From a virus, in IMG/VR virus record IMGVR_UViG_3300046373_000240, positions 1 through 33,433 of that record: DNA of 33,433 nucleotides; one strand, given 5' to 3'. Positions 22,136 through 29,783 of this stretch are shown here, piece after piece (the first letter of the stretch is position 1; every line of letters starts with the position of its first letter). The notes under the pieces were generated by a model that was not told where the DNA came from, made no database searches, and saw nothing but the letters and a program-made list of their open reading frames with translations. A program made the position numbers and the translations under genes.

Positions 22136-22190
22136 ATTATATCATAGATAACCTTATTTGTATCTTACATGACTCTATTTGTATCTATCA
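22136..22190 (-). promoter_or_regulatory. Promoter of the replication operon with duplicated operators
   Basis: Minus strand: GATACA (22164-22159), 17-base spacer, TATAAT (22141-22136) with extended TGA. The perfect 11-base repeat TATTTGTATCT occurs at 22155-22165 (over the -35) and 22176-22186, 21 bases apart, which is two helical turns. The likely binder is the HTH protein encoded rightward at 22250. Confidence 0.65.
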
Positions 22191-22249
22191 TATTTACTTT
22201 TCATTAACATGCATTATGATAAAATAAAGTTATTGACGAGGTGTTTGGT

Positions 22250-22456
22250 ATGAAATTGAAAAGCAATCTGCATAAATTAATGGGTGATCGTAAAATAAGA
22301 AGTATTTCGGAGCTCTCAGATGCTACCGGGATAACTCGTAAAACATTAACCCGGCTATACGATGATAAAGGGACCGCTATTGAATTTGAGACGGTTGTTA
22401 AATTGTGTACCTTCTTCAACTGTGAAGTAGGCGACTTACTCTTTATTGAGCGGTGA
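22250..22456 (+). CDS. Small Cro/CI-type HTH regulator, 68 aa
   Basis: 'IRSISELSDATGITRKTLTRLYDDKGTAIEFETVVKLCTFFNCEVGDLLFIE' is an XRE/Cro-type helix-turn-helix of the small YozG-like kind. The ATG at 22250 follows GAGGTG; the GTG at 22241 lies within the ribosome site. It is the only rightward gene in the early region and faces the duplicated operators, so it probably controls the replication operon, and perhaps itself. It converges with the next gene two bases away. Confidence 0.75.
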   Translation: MKLKSNLHKLMGDRKIRSISELSDATGITRKTLTRLYDDKGTAIEFETVVKLCTFFNCEVGDLLFIER

Positions 22457-22457
22457 T

Positions 22458-22604
22458 TTATTCTTCGAAGAACTTCAATTCGTGAAATTCGCCTGTTTGG
22501 TCAATTGCGTAATGACAATCATTTACTGCTTCAAAGTAACTATCAGGTTCATTTGGGTAATCAATCATTAATTCGCCATTTAGAAATAGTCCGATTTTTT
22601 TCAT
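22458..22604 (-). CDS. Hypothetical protein, 48 aa
   Basis: MKKIGLFLNGELMIDYPNEP start with AAGGAGG upstream. Acidic, beta-like. Last gene of the first leftward operon, tail to tail with the rightward HTH gene. Confidence 0.55.
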   Translation of the reverse strand: MKKIGLFLNGELMIDYPNEPDSYFEAVNDCHYAIDQTGEFHELKFFEE

Positions 22605-22635
22605 GAAAAGTGCCTCCTTTTCTTTTGAGTAATCC

Positions 22636-22682
22636 TACGCCCGACAGCATATGCTTAGAGCCTTTAGGCTCGGTAGCCGTGA
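22636..22682 (-). other. Conserved-looking RNA fold between two small genes
   Basis: On the minus strand CTAC-CCGA and TCGG...GTAG close a junction holding GAGCC-TAAA-GGCTC and AGCATATGCT hairpins. No T run follows, so it is not an intrinsic terminator. Its role is unknown; it could be a processing or regulatory element for the 48-aa gene. Confidence 0.4.
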
Positions 22683-22687
22683 AAGGG

Positions 22688-22786
22688 TCACCAATCATTA
22701 CCTAATCCTTTCCACCAAGCTAAAACTTTTTTATAAGCAATCGGATACAGACATATCACATGTGCGATTGGATTAAGTTTGTTCAT
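22688..22786 (-). CDS. Tiny protein, 32 aa
   Basis: MNKLNPIAHVICLYPIAYKK and a Trp-rich end. AGAGG lies upstream inside the preceding gene, which it overlaps by 14 bases. It may be a short membrane-associated peptide. Confidence 0.45.
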   Translation of the reverse strand: MNKLNPIAHVICLYPIAYKKVLAWWKGLGNDW

Positions 22787-23216
22787 GGGATAACCTCTGA
22801 ATTTCTTCAACTGCACATCTAGCAGTCTCTTCAACTTTTTCTATCCAATCTTTTGATTCAGATAAAGTTGTGTGATACGCTTCATCACCTGTTGCTATCC
22901 ATTCCAACCCCTTTACGGCTAGTTCATTAATAGCCTTGAGAGATTCAACTTCGAATTCTAATCCAGCAATATGCTCGCCTAGGTGCCTTTTAATGTCCTC
23001 TATTTCTTCCTTTTGGGATTCTATAGTGCCCTCTAGTTCGTGTAATACCTCAATCCATTCGTTCTTTGTATGGGTTCCCCAACTTGACATGTTGAAATTT
23101 TCAGTTAGCAATGAGTCTATTAATTTATTGCAATCAGATGGCTTCATGGGTTGCTTTAATCCAATGCTTATATAAATATCGTGTTCGGTTGTTAGTTCTT
23201 CGTTTATATCACTCAT
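22773..23216 (-). CDS. Hypothetical coiled-coil protein, 147 aa
   Basis: Acidic; long helix with heptads around residues 55-95. No family recognised. Start overlaps the upstream stop (ATGA). Confidence 0.55.
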   Translation of the reverse strand: MSDINEELTTEHDIYISIGLKQPMKPSDCNKLIDSLLTENFNMSSWGTHTKNEWIEVLHELEGTIESQKEEIEDIKRHLGEHIAGLEFEVESLKAINELAVKGLEWIATGDEAYHTTLSESKDWIEKVEETARCAVEEIQRLSHEQT

Positions 23217-23383
23217 AAAATCTGATTCACCCTTTCGTTGTAATTGATTCGGATATGCTGTACGCTCCGCTTGCTTTGTTTGGCGAGTACATCATCTTTC
23301 GGACTTGGTTTAATGTAGCCTGTACAGGATTTAAGCATATCAACGTTGGAAATAAATTTGGATGGGATGGGGATTGATTTCAT
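23213..23383 (-). CDS. Hypothetical protein, 56 aa
   Basis: MKSIPIPSKFISNVDMLKSC start with AAAGGTG upstream; basic C-terminal half. Coupled at both ends by 4-base overlaps. Confidence 0.5.
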   Translation of the reverse strand: MKSIPIPSKFISNVDMLKSCTGYIKPSPKDDVLAKQSKRSVQHIRINYNERVNQIL

Positions 23384-23514
23384 TCGGTTACACCTTTACC
23401 CCAACAAGATCCGCATATGTCTGTAATTATTTCTACTTCGTATGGTATATGTGGTGAAACAACACCACTTTCTTCCTCAACAAAACCTTTACCATCACAA
23501 TCAACACATTTCAT
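23380..23514 (-). CDS. Small zinc-ribbon protein, 44 aa
   Basis: CVDCDGKG and CGSCWGKG, a DnaJ-type pair. The start is set by GGAGG 7 bases before the ATG at 23514; the longer in-frame reading has no site. Function unknown. Confidence 0.55.
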   Translation of the reverse strand: MKCVDCDGKGFVEEESGVVSPHIPYEVEIITDICGSCWGKGVTE

Positions 23515-23587
23515 TTCGCTTCCTCCAGGAGTGTTTTTAATCGGCCTCCGCTGCGCTAAGTATTTCAGTCGAATTGGAGCAGATCGT

Positions 23588-23746
23588 TTAAAACCATTCA
23601 CCTTTAACATTTTGCAGTTCGTGCATAATGACTTGTTCCTCTGTTGCTAAACGAATAAGAAACTTTTTACCTTTTACCGTGATCATTGCTTCTTCATTGT
23701 TTTTTAGTGTAATTATTTTATTTTCAAAACGTTCGAATCTATCCAT
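23588..23746 (-). CDS. Hypothetical protein, 52 aa
   Basis: MDRFERFENKIITLKNNEEA start; AAGGAG lies inside the end of the preceding gene. The upstream gene's TGA ends 3 bases before the ATG. Mixed alpha/beta, no family. Confidence 0.5.
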   Translation of the reverse strand: MDRFERFENKIITLKNNEEAMITVKGKKFLIRLATEEQVIMHELQNVKGEWF

Positions 23747-23749
23747 CGT

Positions 23750-24103
23750 TCAAGCTCCTTCTTTTAGGGAAAATGGTAGTTTTAATGATTCAGGCAGCAC
23801 CCAAAAATGGTACATATTCGCTTCATCGACAAGCTGACTTGCGGAAGGGAATACTTCAATTGCAGTCCGTTCAGGTCCAAAAATTTCGTCTTTAATCCGT
23901 TGTTTTTCACTCCAAGGTATATCCGTATTGCGAACATTACGTATGCAGGCGTGTTCCACTAATCCCCATTCCGTTTCTACGGTACGAACCATGACGCAAT
24001 AAATGTTATCTATATCCACAAAGCAGCGGTCTAATTCTCCAAACCACCCATTGCCTACATGCCTGCTTTTAGGAGAAGGCTTGCCAATCCACCGTTTATT
24101 CAT
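23750..24103 (-). CDS. DUF7694-like phage protein, 117 aa
   Basis: Trp-rich, with 'CVMVRTVETEWGLVEHACIRNVRNTDIPWSEKQRIKDEIFGPERTAIEVFP', a pattern I associate with a conserved small phage domain (DUF7694). Function unknown. It overlaps the HNH gene by 4 bases. Confidence 0.6.
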   Translation of the reverse strand: MNKRWIGKPSPKSRHVGNGWFGELDRCFVDIDNIYCVMVRTVETEWGLVEHACIRNVRNTDIPWSEKQRIKDEIFGPERTAIEVFPSASQLVDEANMYHFWVLPESLKLPFSLKEGA

Positions 24104-24435
24104 TTCAATTCCTCCAATAGTTTAGGTATTAAATGCTTCTCTTGATAATCTTCAAACCATTTTCGATATTCCCTACACTTATGAGCCATTGCATGACATT
24201 CACCGCATACACAGACCCCGTTAGCAGGGTGACCTTCTCCTCCTGCGCTTGCAAAGGTAATATGATGGATGTTGTGATAGGGACGCTTACAGCGGACACA
24301 CAAGCCATCGTCACGCGCTATGATGATCTTGCGTACTTTTGGACTAAACTTAGTGTGATTCCCTCTCTTGGGCTTGTTACGCTTATGCTGTGGCTTTTCC
24401 ACTGGATTGAATTGATCCGCTAGATTGAGTGCCAT
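24100..24435 (-). CDS. HNH endonuclease family protein, 111 aa
   Basis: 'IIIARDDGLCVRCKRPYHNIHHITFASAGGEGHPANGVCVCGECHAMAH' shows the HNH/zinc-knuckle arrangement: Cys-x2-Cys, the HH pair, Asn and Cys-x2-Cys with a terminal His. It overlaps the upstream gene by about 50 bases. It may be a free-standing nuclease or a McrA-type host-directed nuclease of the phage recombination module. Confidence 0.75.
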   Translation of the reverse strand: MALNLADQFNPVEKPQHKRNKPKRGNHTKFSPKVRKIIIARDDGLCVRCKRPYHNIHHITFASAGGEGHPANGVCVCGECHAMAHKCREYRKWFEDYQEKHLIPKLLEELK

Positions 24436-24805
24436 CGGCTACATCCATCCTCATTCGCATTTTTAAACTGTGTATTTCCTCTGTGGTACTGGTAAATGCA
24501 TTGCGCCAACGGTTCATTAATTCGTAAGATTCCGCTTCCGCTTGTCGTAATTCGGTTACAGCTATCTCTGCATGCGCCTGTTTGTCCTTTGTAGCATTTG
24601 TAACAGCTAAAGCAAACTCATACTTCCTTTTGGCATAAACGCGCTTGTAATCGCCATCTAGGACGCTAGAAACACGACCGATAAATACAAGACATTTGGC
24701 TAGTAATTCAATGCGTTGGATAAGTGCGCCTGGAACGTCTAGGGGAAGCTTGTCGGCTTCCCTGCGTAGACGGGTGATTTCTGTTATGTGAGCATCTAAA
24801 TTCAT
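24383..24805 (-). CDS. Hypothetical helical protein, 140 aa
   Basis: Almost entirely helix and charged; Ser/Gly-rich end. It follows ssb by 12 bases. No family recognised. Confidence 0.5.
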   Translation of the reverse strand: MNLDAHITEITRLRREADKLPLDVPGALIQRIELLAKCLVFIGRVSSVLDGDYKRVYAKRKYEFALAVTNATKDKQAHAEIAVTELRQAEAESYELMNRWRNAFTSTTEEIHSLKMRMRMDVADGTQSSGSIQSSGKATA

Positions 24806-24817
24806 GCTGTTAACCTC

Positions 24818-25216
24818 CTAAAATGGAAGATCGTCATCTGAAATATCTATTGGCTTTCCATCGTCCTCAATTGGTGGTGGAGTGGTATCTTTTGGTTGAC
24901 CGTTGCTTTCAGCCTTTTCAAGAAACCTAACATTTTCGGCTAGTATTTCAGTGACATATACTTTGCGACCATCTTTTTCATAATTACGTGTTTTTATGCG
25001 ACCATTTACAGAACACAAGCGACCTTTTTTGAGATAATTGGCGCAAGCTTCGGCTGTTTGCTTCCAGGTAACAATGTTTATAAAATCAGCTTTTGGATCT
25101 GTTTTAGCAAAGGGATCTTCAACCGCTAGAGTAAAAGAACAGGTAGCCACGCCCGAAGGCGTGTACCTCAATTCAGGATCCCTTGTTAGTCTTCCAACCA
25201 ATGCAGCTACGTTCAT
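24818..25216 (-). CDS. ssb: Single-stranded DNA-binding protein, 132 aa
   Basis: OB fold with the SSB opening '[32 protein letters not shown]', FINIVTW, '[19 protein letters not shown]' and the acidic tip DDDLPF that recruits partner proteins. It starts right after the ERF stop codon. It coats ssDNA during phage replication and recombination. Confidence 0.93.
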   Translation of the reverse strand: MNVAALVGRLTRDPELRYTPSGVATCSFTLAVEDPFAKTDPKADFINIVTWKQTAEACANYLKKGRLCSVNGRIKTRNYEKDGRKVYVTEILAENVRFLEKAESNGQPKDTTPPPIEDDGKPIDISDDDLPF

Positions 25217-25864
25217 TTATGCACTCTCCTTCATTTTCTCTTGCAGCTTTTTAGCTAAAAAAGTGTTCATATTGGCGTTGGATTGTTTGGCTGTTTTTTG
25301 CTTTCCGTACCAATCGTCAAAGGCATCCATGTTGCCAGCTAGCGCTTCCCACTTGGCTCTGACTTGCGGCAATAGTTTGGCATCCTCTTCCAGTGCCTTC
25401 TGTTTGTCTTTTTCATGTTGCTCGTCCAATGTTGCGCTGCTGATTTTGTCTGGATCTTCACCTGTTGGGATTGCGAACGTCCGAAGCAACAAATATTTGT
25501 AACTGTATGTCATCGCTTTCCCTACACCTTTATCCTGTGAGTCTGCACCCGATCCACTAGAAGCTAGTAATTCGAATTGTCCAGTCGCAATGTCCACGAT
25601 TTTATACTGCGTGTCTACAATACTCAGATAGCCTTTTAAGACACCTTCCTTGTCTCGTAACTCTTCTCTATTGTGAGACTGAGCAACGGGCAGGATGACC
25701 AAACCATTGGCTATAAGCGACTCTCTAACGACTTGTGTAACCTTTTCCTCAGACATTGCTTTGTATGATCCACTTGCACCAGTTGAAACTTTATCATCCT
25801 TCTGTAAATACTGGATGTCCTGCATGACTTTGCTGATTCTCTGGTATAGATTCATTTCGCTCAT
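25217..25864 (-). CDS. erf: ERF-family single-strand annealing protein, 215 aa
   Basis: Pattern of ERF recombinases: 'LYQRISKVMQDIQYLQKDDKV', 'YKAMSEEKVTQVVRESLIANGLVILP', 'VDTQYKIVDIATGQFE' and 'GSGADSQDKGVGKAMTYSYKYLLLRTFAIPTGEDPD'. The start MSEMNLYQ is set by GGGAG 9 bases upstream; an earlier in-frame start lies in the Gp157 gene. ERF proteins anneal complementary strands. The SSB and RusA-type genes complete a recombination set. Confidence 0.9.
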   Translation of the reverse strand: MSEMNLYQRISKVMQDIQYLQKDDKVSTGASGSYKAMSEEKVTQVVRESLIANGLVILPVAQSHNREELRDKEGVLKGYLSIVDTQYKIVDIATGQFELLASSGSGADSQDKGVGKAMTYSYKYLLLRTFAIPTGEDPDKISSATLDEQHEKDKQKALEEDAKLLPQVRAKWEALAGNMDAFDDWYGKQKTAKQSNANMNTFLAKKLQEKMKESA

Positions 25865-25877
25865 ATCGCTCAACTCC

Positions 25878-26369
25878 CTATTTAATCCGAATGGTTTTAC
25901 GTTGCGATATTTCACAGCCGGGTATGACGGTTCCTGACTTTAGTATTTCCAATACATTACGTTTATCAAGGGTTGTTACTTGCTTTGTGTTGAAATATTC
26001 AGCAGGTATTTCAGATTCATTAAGCACGTTAACACTTGGTGGGCACAGTCCTAGAGTGATATTAAAAATGGAGGATTTAACTTTATCCTTTCCGGTCCGC
26101 AACATTTCATTTTCAACGTAACTTTCCAACCAATCAATTTCCTTTGCCAGCTTGTCCGCACGTTGTTTTAGGCGCTTTGCTTCGGCATCAATGGCTGTAT
26201 GCTCACTAATTTTGGATTGCATTAGCTTGATGATGTTTTCAGCCTTGCGGTCAAATACATCGTTAATACCGTTTAGCATGGATTCTAGTGTTTCGTTATC
26301 TGTATCTACCTCTAGCATTTCAGCTAGTACATTGTATTGCTCTGATAGGTCATATAATTTCATACTCAT
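25878..26369 (-). CDS. Gp157-family protein, 163 aa
   Basis: Long central coiled coil ('KAENIIKLMQSKISEHTAIDAEAKRLKQRADKLAKEIDWLESYVENEM', in the family's position) and a C-terminal 'FNITLGLCPPSVNVLNESEIPAEYF'. Gp157 proteins from Streptococcus phages are linked to phage resistance and DNA metabolism; function is not settled. ATG at 26369 follows GGAG. Confidence 0.85.
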   Translation of the reverse strand: MSMKLYDLSEQYNVLAEMLEVDTDNETLESMLNGINDVFDRKAENIIKLMQSKISEHTAIDAEAKRLKQRADKLAKEIDWLESYVENEMLRTGKDKVKSSIFNITLGLCPPSVNVLNESEIPAEYFNTKQVTTLDKRNVLEILKSGTVIPGCEISQRKTIRIK

Positions 26370-26400
26370 ATATTTTCACTTCTCCTTATTTGGTGTATAA

Positions 26401-26565
26401 TTAACCTGCAAAGTTCCAATCAAGATCAAAGCTTTCGATGGCTACCATTACGAGTGGTAGCTTCTTCTTTTGTTCGTTGACGATTTTCTTTTGTTCTTCA
26501 TGAGCTGACGTTCCTTTAAGGCGCATCATGTTATTTTGAGAATGGATGATTTGTTGTAATGTCAT
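26401..26565 (-). CDS. Hypothetical protein, 54 aa
   Basis: MTLQQIIHSQNNMMRLKGTS start, AAGGAG upstream. Coupled to the upstream gene by 4-base overlap. Function unknown. Confidence 0.55.
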   Translation of the reverse strand: MTLQQIIHSQNNMMRLKGTSAHEEQKKIVNEQKKKLPLVMVAIESFDLDWNFAG

Positions 26566-26825
26566 AGGGATTCTCCTTTCTGTAAAAATTGATTTCCGAG
26601 ATACTCATTTAGTATTTCTTGGTGCAAATCAATAACATCGTCCGCGCTCCACAAAGTGTCGTATTCGCCTATGATCTTTTCGCCATCCCATAAGAATGTT
26701 TCCCATGCGTTAGAACTGAAATATTCGTTTGAATAGTTTCGCCATCCGCTTGAAATCCGTACAGTGTCGTTGATTCGAGTGTGTATGCCTGTTCTCAATG
26801 ATTCTTGCGATTTGTATTCGCTCAT
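26562..26825 (-). CDS. Hypothetical protein, 87 aa
   Basis: Trp- and Tyr-rich acidic protein (NYSNEYFSSNAWETFLWDG). No family recognised. 4-base overlaps with both neighbours. Confidence 0.5.
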   Translation of the reverse strand: MSEYKSQESLRTGIHTRINDTVRISSGWRNYSNEYFSSNAWETFLWDGEKIIGEYDTLWSADDVIDLHQEILNEYLGNQFLQKGESL

Positions 26826-26941
26826 TCCTCACCCTCCGATATATCAACTATGCCCTCTAATTCATCCGGTTTAACGGTTTCCACTTGCTTGTCCTCCTTG
26901 GAATAAAATTTGATAATATCTTCCACTGACTCAAAACTCAT
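26822..26941 (-). CDS. Tiny acidic protein, 39 aa
   Basis: MSFESVEDIIKFYSKEDKQV start in an ATGA overlap with the previous gene; about a third acidic residues. A GTG with GGAGG inside the frame could give a shorter form. Confidence 0.45.
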   Translation of the reverse strand: MSFESVEDIIKFYSKEDKQVETVKPDELEGIVDISEGEE

Positions 26942-27171
26942 GCCGCTGTATTAGCTCCTTCAATTTCGGAATTAAGCTCCAACTGTTTAAATCCATCCTC
27001 TTGTAAAGCTTCCCATAGCTTAAATGGCATGATTTCCACGACAGATAATAACTTGTCCCTCTTAATCTCATACATAGCTGATTCAGGGCTTGTAGCGCTC
27101 CAAGAAAGGATACGTCCGCATTCGGTTATAGCGCGGTATTCAATGACTGGTAAGGCTACTGAGTTAGTCAT
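26938..27171 (-). CDS. Hypothetical protein, 77 aa
   Basis: Start at ATG 27171 (MTNSVALPV) with TAGGTG upstream; a GTG nine bases earlier is the ribosome-site region. Mixed fold, no family. Overlaps both neighbours by 4 bases. Confidence 0.5.
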   Translation of the reverse strand: MTNSVALPVIEYRAITECGRILSWSATSPESAMYEIKRDKLLSVVEIMPFKLWEALQEDGFKQLELNSEIEGANTAA

Positions 27172-27404
27172 GATTGACACCTACCCATAAATTGAATCTG
27201 CTTTTTGATGATTATCGTTTCTTCGTTGTGGCGCATTCCTATTGACCAACCGCCATATTGAGGACTAAAGTAACTTGTTGTCCTGACAATTTTTACAACT
27301 GGTCGCCAATCTTGGCATAATCCACGGTACGCATAAGCTTCACTACTATGTTGAATTCCGCAACTACCGAAAAGTGGTTCACTATGCTGCGTTTGGTTTG
27401 ACAT
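27168..27404 (-). CDS. Hypothetical protein, 78 aa
   Basis: Aromatic and Cys-containing; 'TSYFSPQYGGWSIGMRHNEE' is its most distinctive part. Overlaps the upstream gene by 23 bases. Function unknown. Confidence 0.5.
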   Translation of the reverse strand: MSNQTQHSEPLFGSCGIQHSSEAYAYRGLCQDWRPVVKIVRTTSYFSPQYGGWSIGMRHNEETIIIKKQIQFMGRCQS

Positions 27405-27594
27405 TCTGTACCTCCTTCAATAACTCTTTGTAATGCATCAATAACGTTTGTTGAGCAAGGTATAATTCAGCGGAATTCCCAGGTCTGAATAGGTCTATAC
27501 AGTAATCATCACGATCCGATGGCCTGCCGACTATCGCTTCTGCATAAGCTTCTGATTCATCTGAAAATATTTTGTAAGCTTGTTCAGGTGTCAT
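27382..27594 (-). CDS. Hypothetical protein, 70 aa
   Basis: Acidic helical protein (MTPEQAYKIFSDESEAYAEA). Start in ATGA overlap with the previous gene. No family recognised. Confidence 0.5.
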   Translation of the reverse strand: MTPEQAYKIFSDESEAYAEAIVGRPSDRDDYCIDLFRPGNSAELYLAQQTLLMHYKELLKEVQNVKPNAA

Positions 27595-27752
27595 TTCAAC
27601 CCACGCTCCTTTTTATAACGCATAGCATCGTTCCAACCTTGGTCATAGCTTTGTTGGCAAGGTATTTTTACCTCTGCATGTGGAGCAGAATAAGATTCTA
27701 ATGGTGGAGAAAATATGTGATTGATGCGGATATCTTTGATTGTTTGGTTCAT
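27591..27752 (-). CDS. Hypothetical protein, 53 aa
   Basis: MNQTIKDIRINHIFSPPLES start with GAGAGGAAG upstream and a 'QQSYDQGWNDAMRYKKERG' end, a Trp-containing helix seen in several small phage proteins. Function unknown. Confidence 0.5.
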   Translation of the reverse strand: MNQTIKDIRINHIFSPPLESYSAPHAEVKIPCQQSYDQGWNDAMRYKKERGLK

Positions 27753-27766
27753 ACTTTTCTTCCTCT

Positions 27767-28033
27767 CTATGCAAAATAGTGGTTGTATTTATCGTTGATC
27801 TTTTCAACCATAAAAATTCGTCCCTCATCTGTGTTGAGCCAATCATTCAGCTTTTTAGTGCTATTAAAAGTTTTAATGACCCCCAACGCTTTGAAAGTAG
27901 AAAAGTTCACTTCCTTACGTGTTAGTCGTTCTTCTCCCTCTTCGTTATCAAAGAAAACTTTTATTTCGTAGAATTTGAGACCGTAAATGTTGCTCATACA
28001 CCCTACTTGAAGTCGTTTCACTTTTCGTCCCAA
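27767..28033 (-). CDS. Hypothetical protein, 88 aa, TTG start
   Basis: TTG at 28033 follows a perfect AAGGAGG by 7 bases; an internal ATG (residue 13) has only a weak site. Beta then helical, basic at the N terminus. No family recognised. Confidence 0.55.
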   Translation of the reverse strand: MGRKVKRLQVGCMSNIYGLKFYEIKVFFDNEEGEERLTRKEVNFSTFKALGVIKTFNSTKKLNDWLNTDEGRIFMVEKINDKYNHYFA

Positions 28034-28140
28034 CGCCTTACCTCCTTTGAACTTAATGTTTGCTTCGAGTCGACCGCATTACCCGAGCCGTGGAAGAGGT
28101 TTTCATCCTCTCTATGCAGATAGCTTGTCCATAAGGGATT

Positions 28141-28326
28141 TTACTCCCCGCTTGCCTTTTGAATTGGTGTATACGTTCCGTTTGCAATGGCTCTTTTCAA
28201 TACCTTAGCGAGTAATTCAGCAATCCATATTTCTGTTTCGCGTGAAAACTTTGGCTTGTTATCCATATTCGCATCACCCCGTACAATCATATGAGGCGGT
28301 TTAAGGTGTACAACCCTATTTTCCAT
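28141..28326 (-). CDS. Hypothetical protein, 61 aa
   Basis: MENRVVHLKPPHMIVRGDAN; GGAGG 11 bases before the ATG. The region 28034-28140 between it and the next gene holds no convincing gene or terminator. Confidence 0.5.
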   Translation of the reverse strand: MENRVVHLKPPHMIVRGDANMDNKPKFSRETEIWIAELLAKVLKRAIANGTYTPIQKASGE

Positions 28327-28412
28327 AAGTTTTCATCCTCCTAAATGGATTCCATATTGTGACAACATTTTCAGTAAAATTATGGTATAAATATTAAAGT
28401 GTTAGGAATGTG

Positions 28413-29027
28413 TTAGTTTGCGACTTTTTTAGGTATCCAACCGCCTATATACTGGATTCCTTTTTGAAAATCTAACTTTGCAACATCGCGGTAACTCGGT
28501 ACTCCGAAACGATCGCGTATTTCTCTGTGCAGCTCAGCAAATGCTAGCTTCCGTTGTTCTTTAATTTCGATGATGGAGTAAACTCTGCGGGCAATGGCTT
28601 TTTGAAGTAATTGTTGCTCGTGTGAATCTAGCGTTACAAAGGAGTTGAGTTTGGTTTCGAGTTCATTTACTTTTTGGAGTAGTTCGGGAGTTTCAGTAGT
28701 AGGTACATAGATTCCATTTTTGCGGATAGAAGGAAGAACTTCGTTAAAGACCCAATCTTGAAATTTCTTAGCTTCTTTTTTATTGGAGCGGAATATTACG
28801 CGGTATAAATTTGGTTCGTTGATAAACCACATTTCTTGATCTCCGCTTGTGGTAGGGACTTCGATTTTAGCGACCCCCCTATCATCAAGCCGTTTAACTG
28901 TATCTGTGATATTTCCGATTTCTAAAATGTCACAAACATCCTTTAAGCAAAACATTGGTTCGTTATCGATCATTGAAATTCTCACTTCATTTGGTTCGTA
29001 GTTGAATGATTTGACTAATTCGTTCAT
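28413..29027 (-). CDS. Phage antirepressor (Bro-N plus ORF6C domains), 204 aa
   Basis: The Bro-N domain spans about residues 1-105 ('MFCLKDVCDILEIGNITDTVKRLDDRG', 'WFINEPNLYRVIFRSNKKEAKKFQDWVFNEVLPSIRKNG'). A helical linker and an ORF6C-like C-terminal DNA-binding part ('RFGVPSYRDVAKLDFQKGIQYIGGW') follow. Start at MNELVKSF is favoured by GGAGG 7 bases upstream; the ATG two codons earlier is too near the site. Family role: antagonises the prophage repressor, turning on lytic growth. It follows the Cro-like gene. Confidence 0.88.
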   Translation of the reverse strand: MNELVKSFNYEPNEVRISMIDNEPMFCLKDVCDILEIGNITDTVKRLDDRGVAKIEVPTTSGDQEMWFINEPNLYRVIFRSNKKEAKKFQDWVFNEVLPSIRKNGIYVPTTETPELLQKVNELETKLNSFVTLDSHEQQLLQKAIARRVYSIIEIKEQRKLAFAELHREIRDRFGVPSYRDVAKLDFQKGIQYIGGWIPKKVAN

Positions 29028-29048
29028 TTCCATTCCTCCATGGGTTTA

Positions 29049-29261
29049 TTAGTTTGCTTGCTTCAATACGGGGCATTTTTCGTCAAAAAAAATCTGCCAA
29101 TTAAACTTTAAAGCCTTTGCAATCTTTTTTGCCACCGAGACACTTAATCCTTTTCCGCGCTCTACATTGGAGTAGGCGCTTCGGCTTATTCCTGCTAGTA
29201 AAGCAACTTGGCTTTGTGTGAGTGACCCTCTTTTTTCGATTAACCATAAGCGTTCAATCAT
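29049..29261 (-). CDS. Cro-like XRE-family repressor, 70 aa
   Basis: HTH: 'LTQSQVALLAGISRSAYSNVERGKGLSVSVAKKIAKAL' (about residues 14-51). Start at MIERLWL with GGAGG 8 bases upstream. First gene of the leftward early operon, back to back with the CI-like gene and sharing its operator region, the classic Cro position. Confidence 0.8.
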   Translation of the reverse strand: MIERLWLIEKRGSLTQSQVALLAGISRSAYSNVERGKGLSVSVAKKIAKALKFNWQIFFDEKCPVLKQAN

Positions 29262-29279
29262 GTTTAACACCTCCTGTCG

Positions 29280-29420
29280 GCTTCATAGTGAAGCACCTTA
29301 TGTCATAACTATAATGCTTCAAATTGAGTCTGTCAACATCTTTTTTACTTCTTTTTGAAGCATGTATATATGATTCGATTTGAAGCCATTATAATAGAAT
29401 ATTGAAAGGAGATGAAGCAT
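29280..29420. promoter_or_regulatory. Divergent promoter and operator region of the repressor switch
   Basis: Leftward promoter: TTGACA (29336-29331), 17-base spacer, TATAGT (29313-29308), with an operator half-site in the spacer. Rightward -10: TATAAT (29390-29395). Half-site TGAAGC (or its complement) occurs in a perfect palindrome GCTTCA-TAG-TGAAGC (29280-29294), and at about 29315-29321, 29356-29361, 29381-29386 and 29413-29418. These are probable operators for CI- and Cro-like proteins. Confidence 0.75.
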
Positions 29421-29421
29421 T

Positions 29422-29748
29422 GTGATTGGAAAGAAAATAACTGAGTTGAGAAATAAAAAGGGGCTGACTCAATTACGAGCTGCTAAGATGTTAAAAATGC
29501 CGCGAAGTACTTACTCAAACTACGAATTAGACAAGCGAGAACCTGATTTTGACACAGCTCAAAAACTTGCTTCATTTTTCGAAATATCTGTAGATGAATT
29601 GTTAGGAGTAGTTCCGCAGAATACTCTTATAGAAGAAACAGAAATGGAACGAATGAAACGTGAGATCCGGGAGATCGTTAGCAGGGCAAAAACCGAGGAA
29701 GATGTTAAAAGCGTGTTACATGTTATTAAGAAAGCTTTGAAGGAATAG
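29422..29748 (+). CDS. CI-like repressor, XRE family, 108 aa, GTG start
   Basis: The XRE HTH 'KKITELRNKKGLTQLRAAKMLKMPRSTYSNYELDKREPDFDTAQKLASFFEISVDELLG' fills residues 3-62; a coiled-coil-like tail is probably for dimerisation. There is no peptidase domain, so it is not self-cleaving like lambda CI. GTG 29422 follows AAGGAG. It is transcribed divergently from the Cro-like gene and should maintain lysogeny. Confidence 0.8.
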   Translation: MIGKKITELRNKKGLTQLRAAKMLKMPRSTYSNYELDKREPDFDTAQKLASFFEISVDELLGVVPQNTLIEETEMERMKREIREIVSRAKTEEDVKSVLHVIKKALKE

Positions 29749-29783
29749 CAAATACTCCAGCCGATGGGGACATTTCGAGGTAT

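Noticed and set aside
28034-28140. 17-codon frame on the minus strand after an AGAGAGG
   Set aside because: The site is too close to the ATG and the peptide is very short; no other support.
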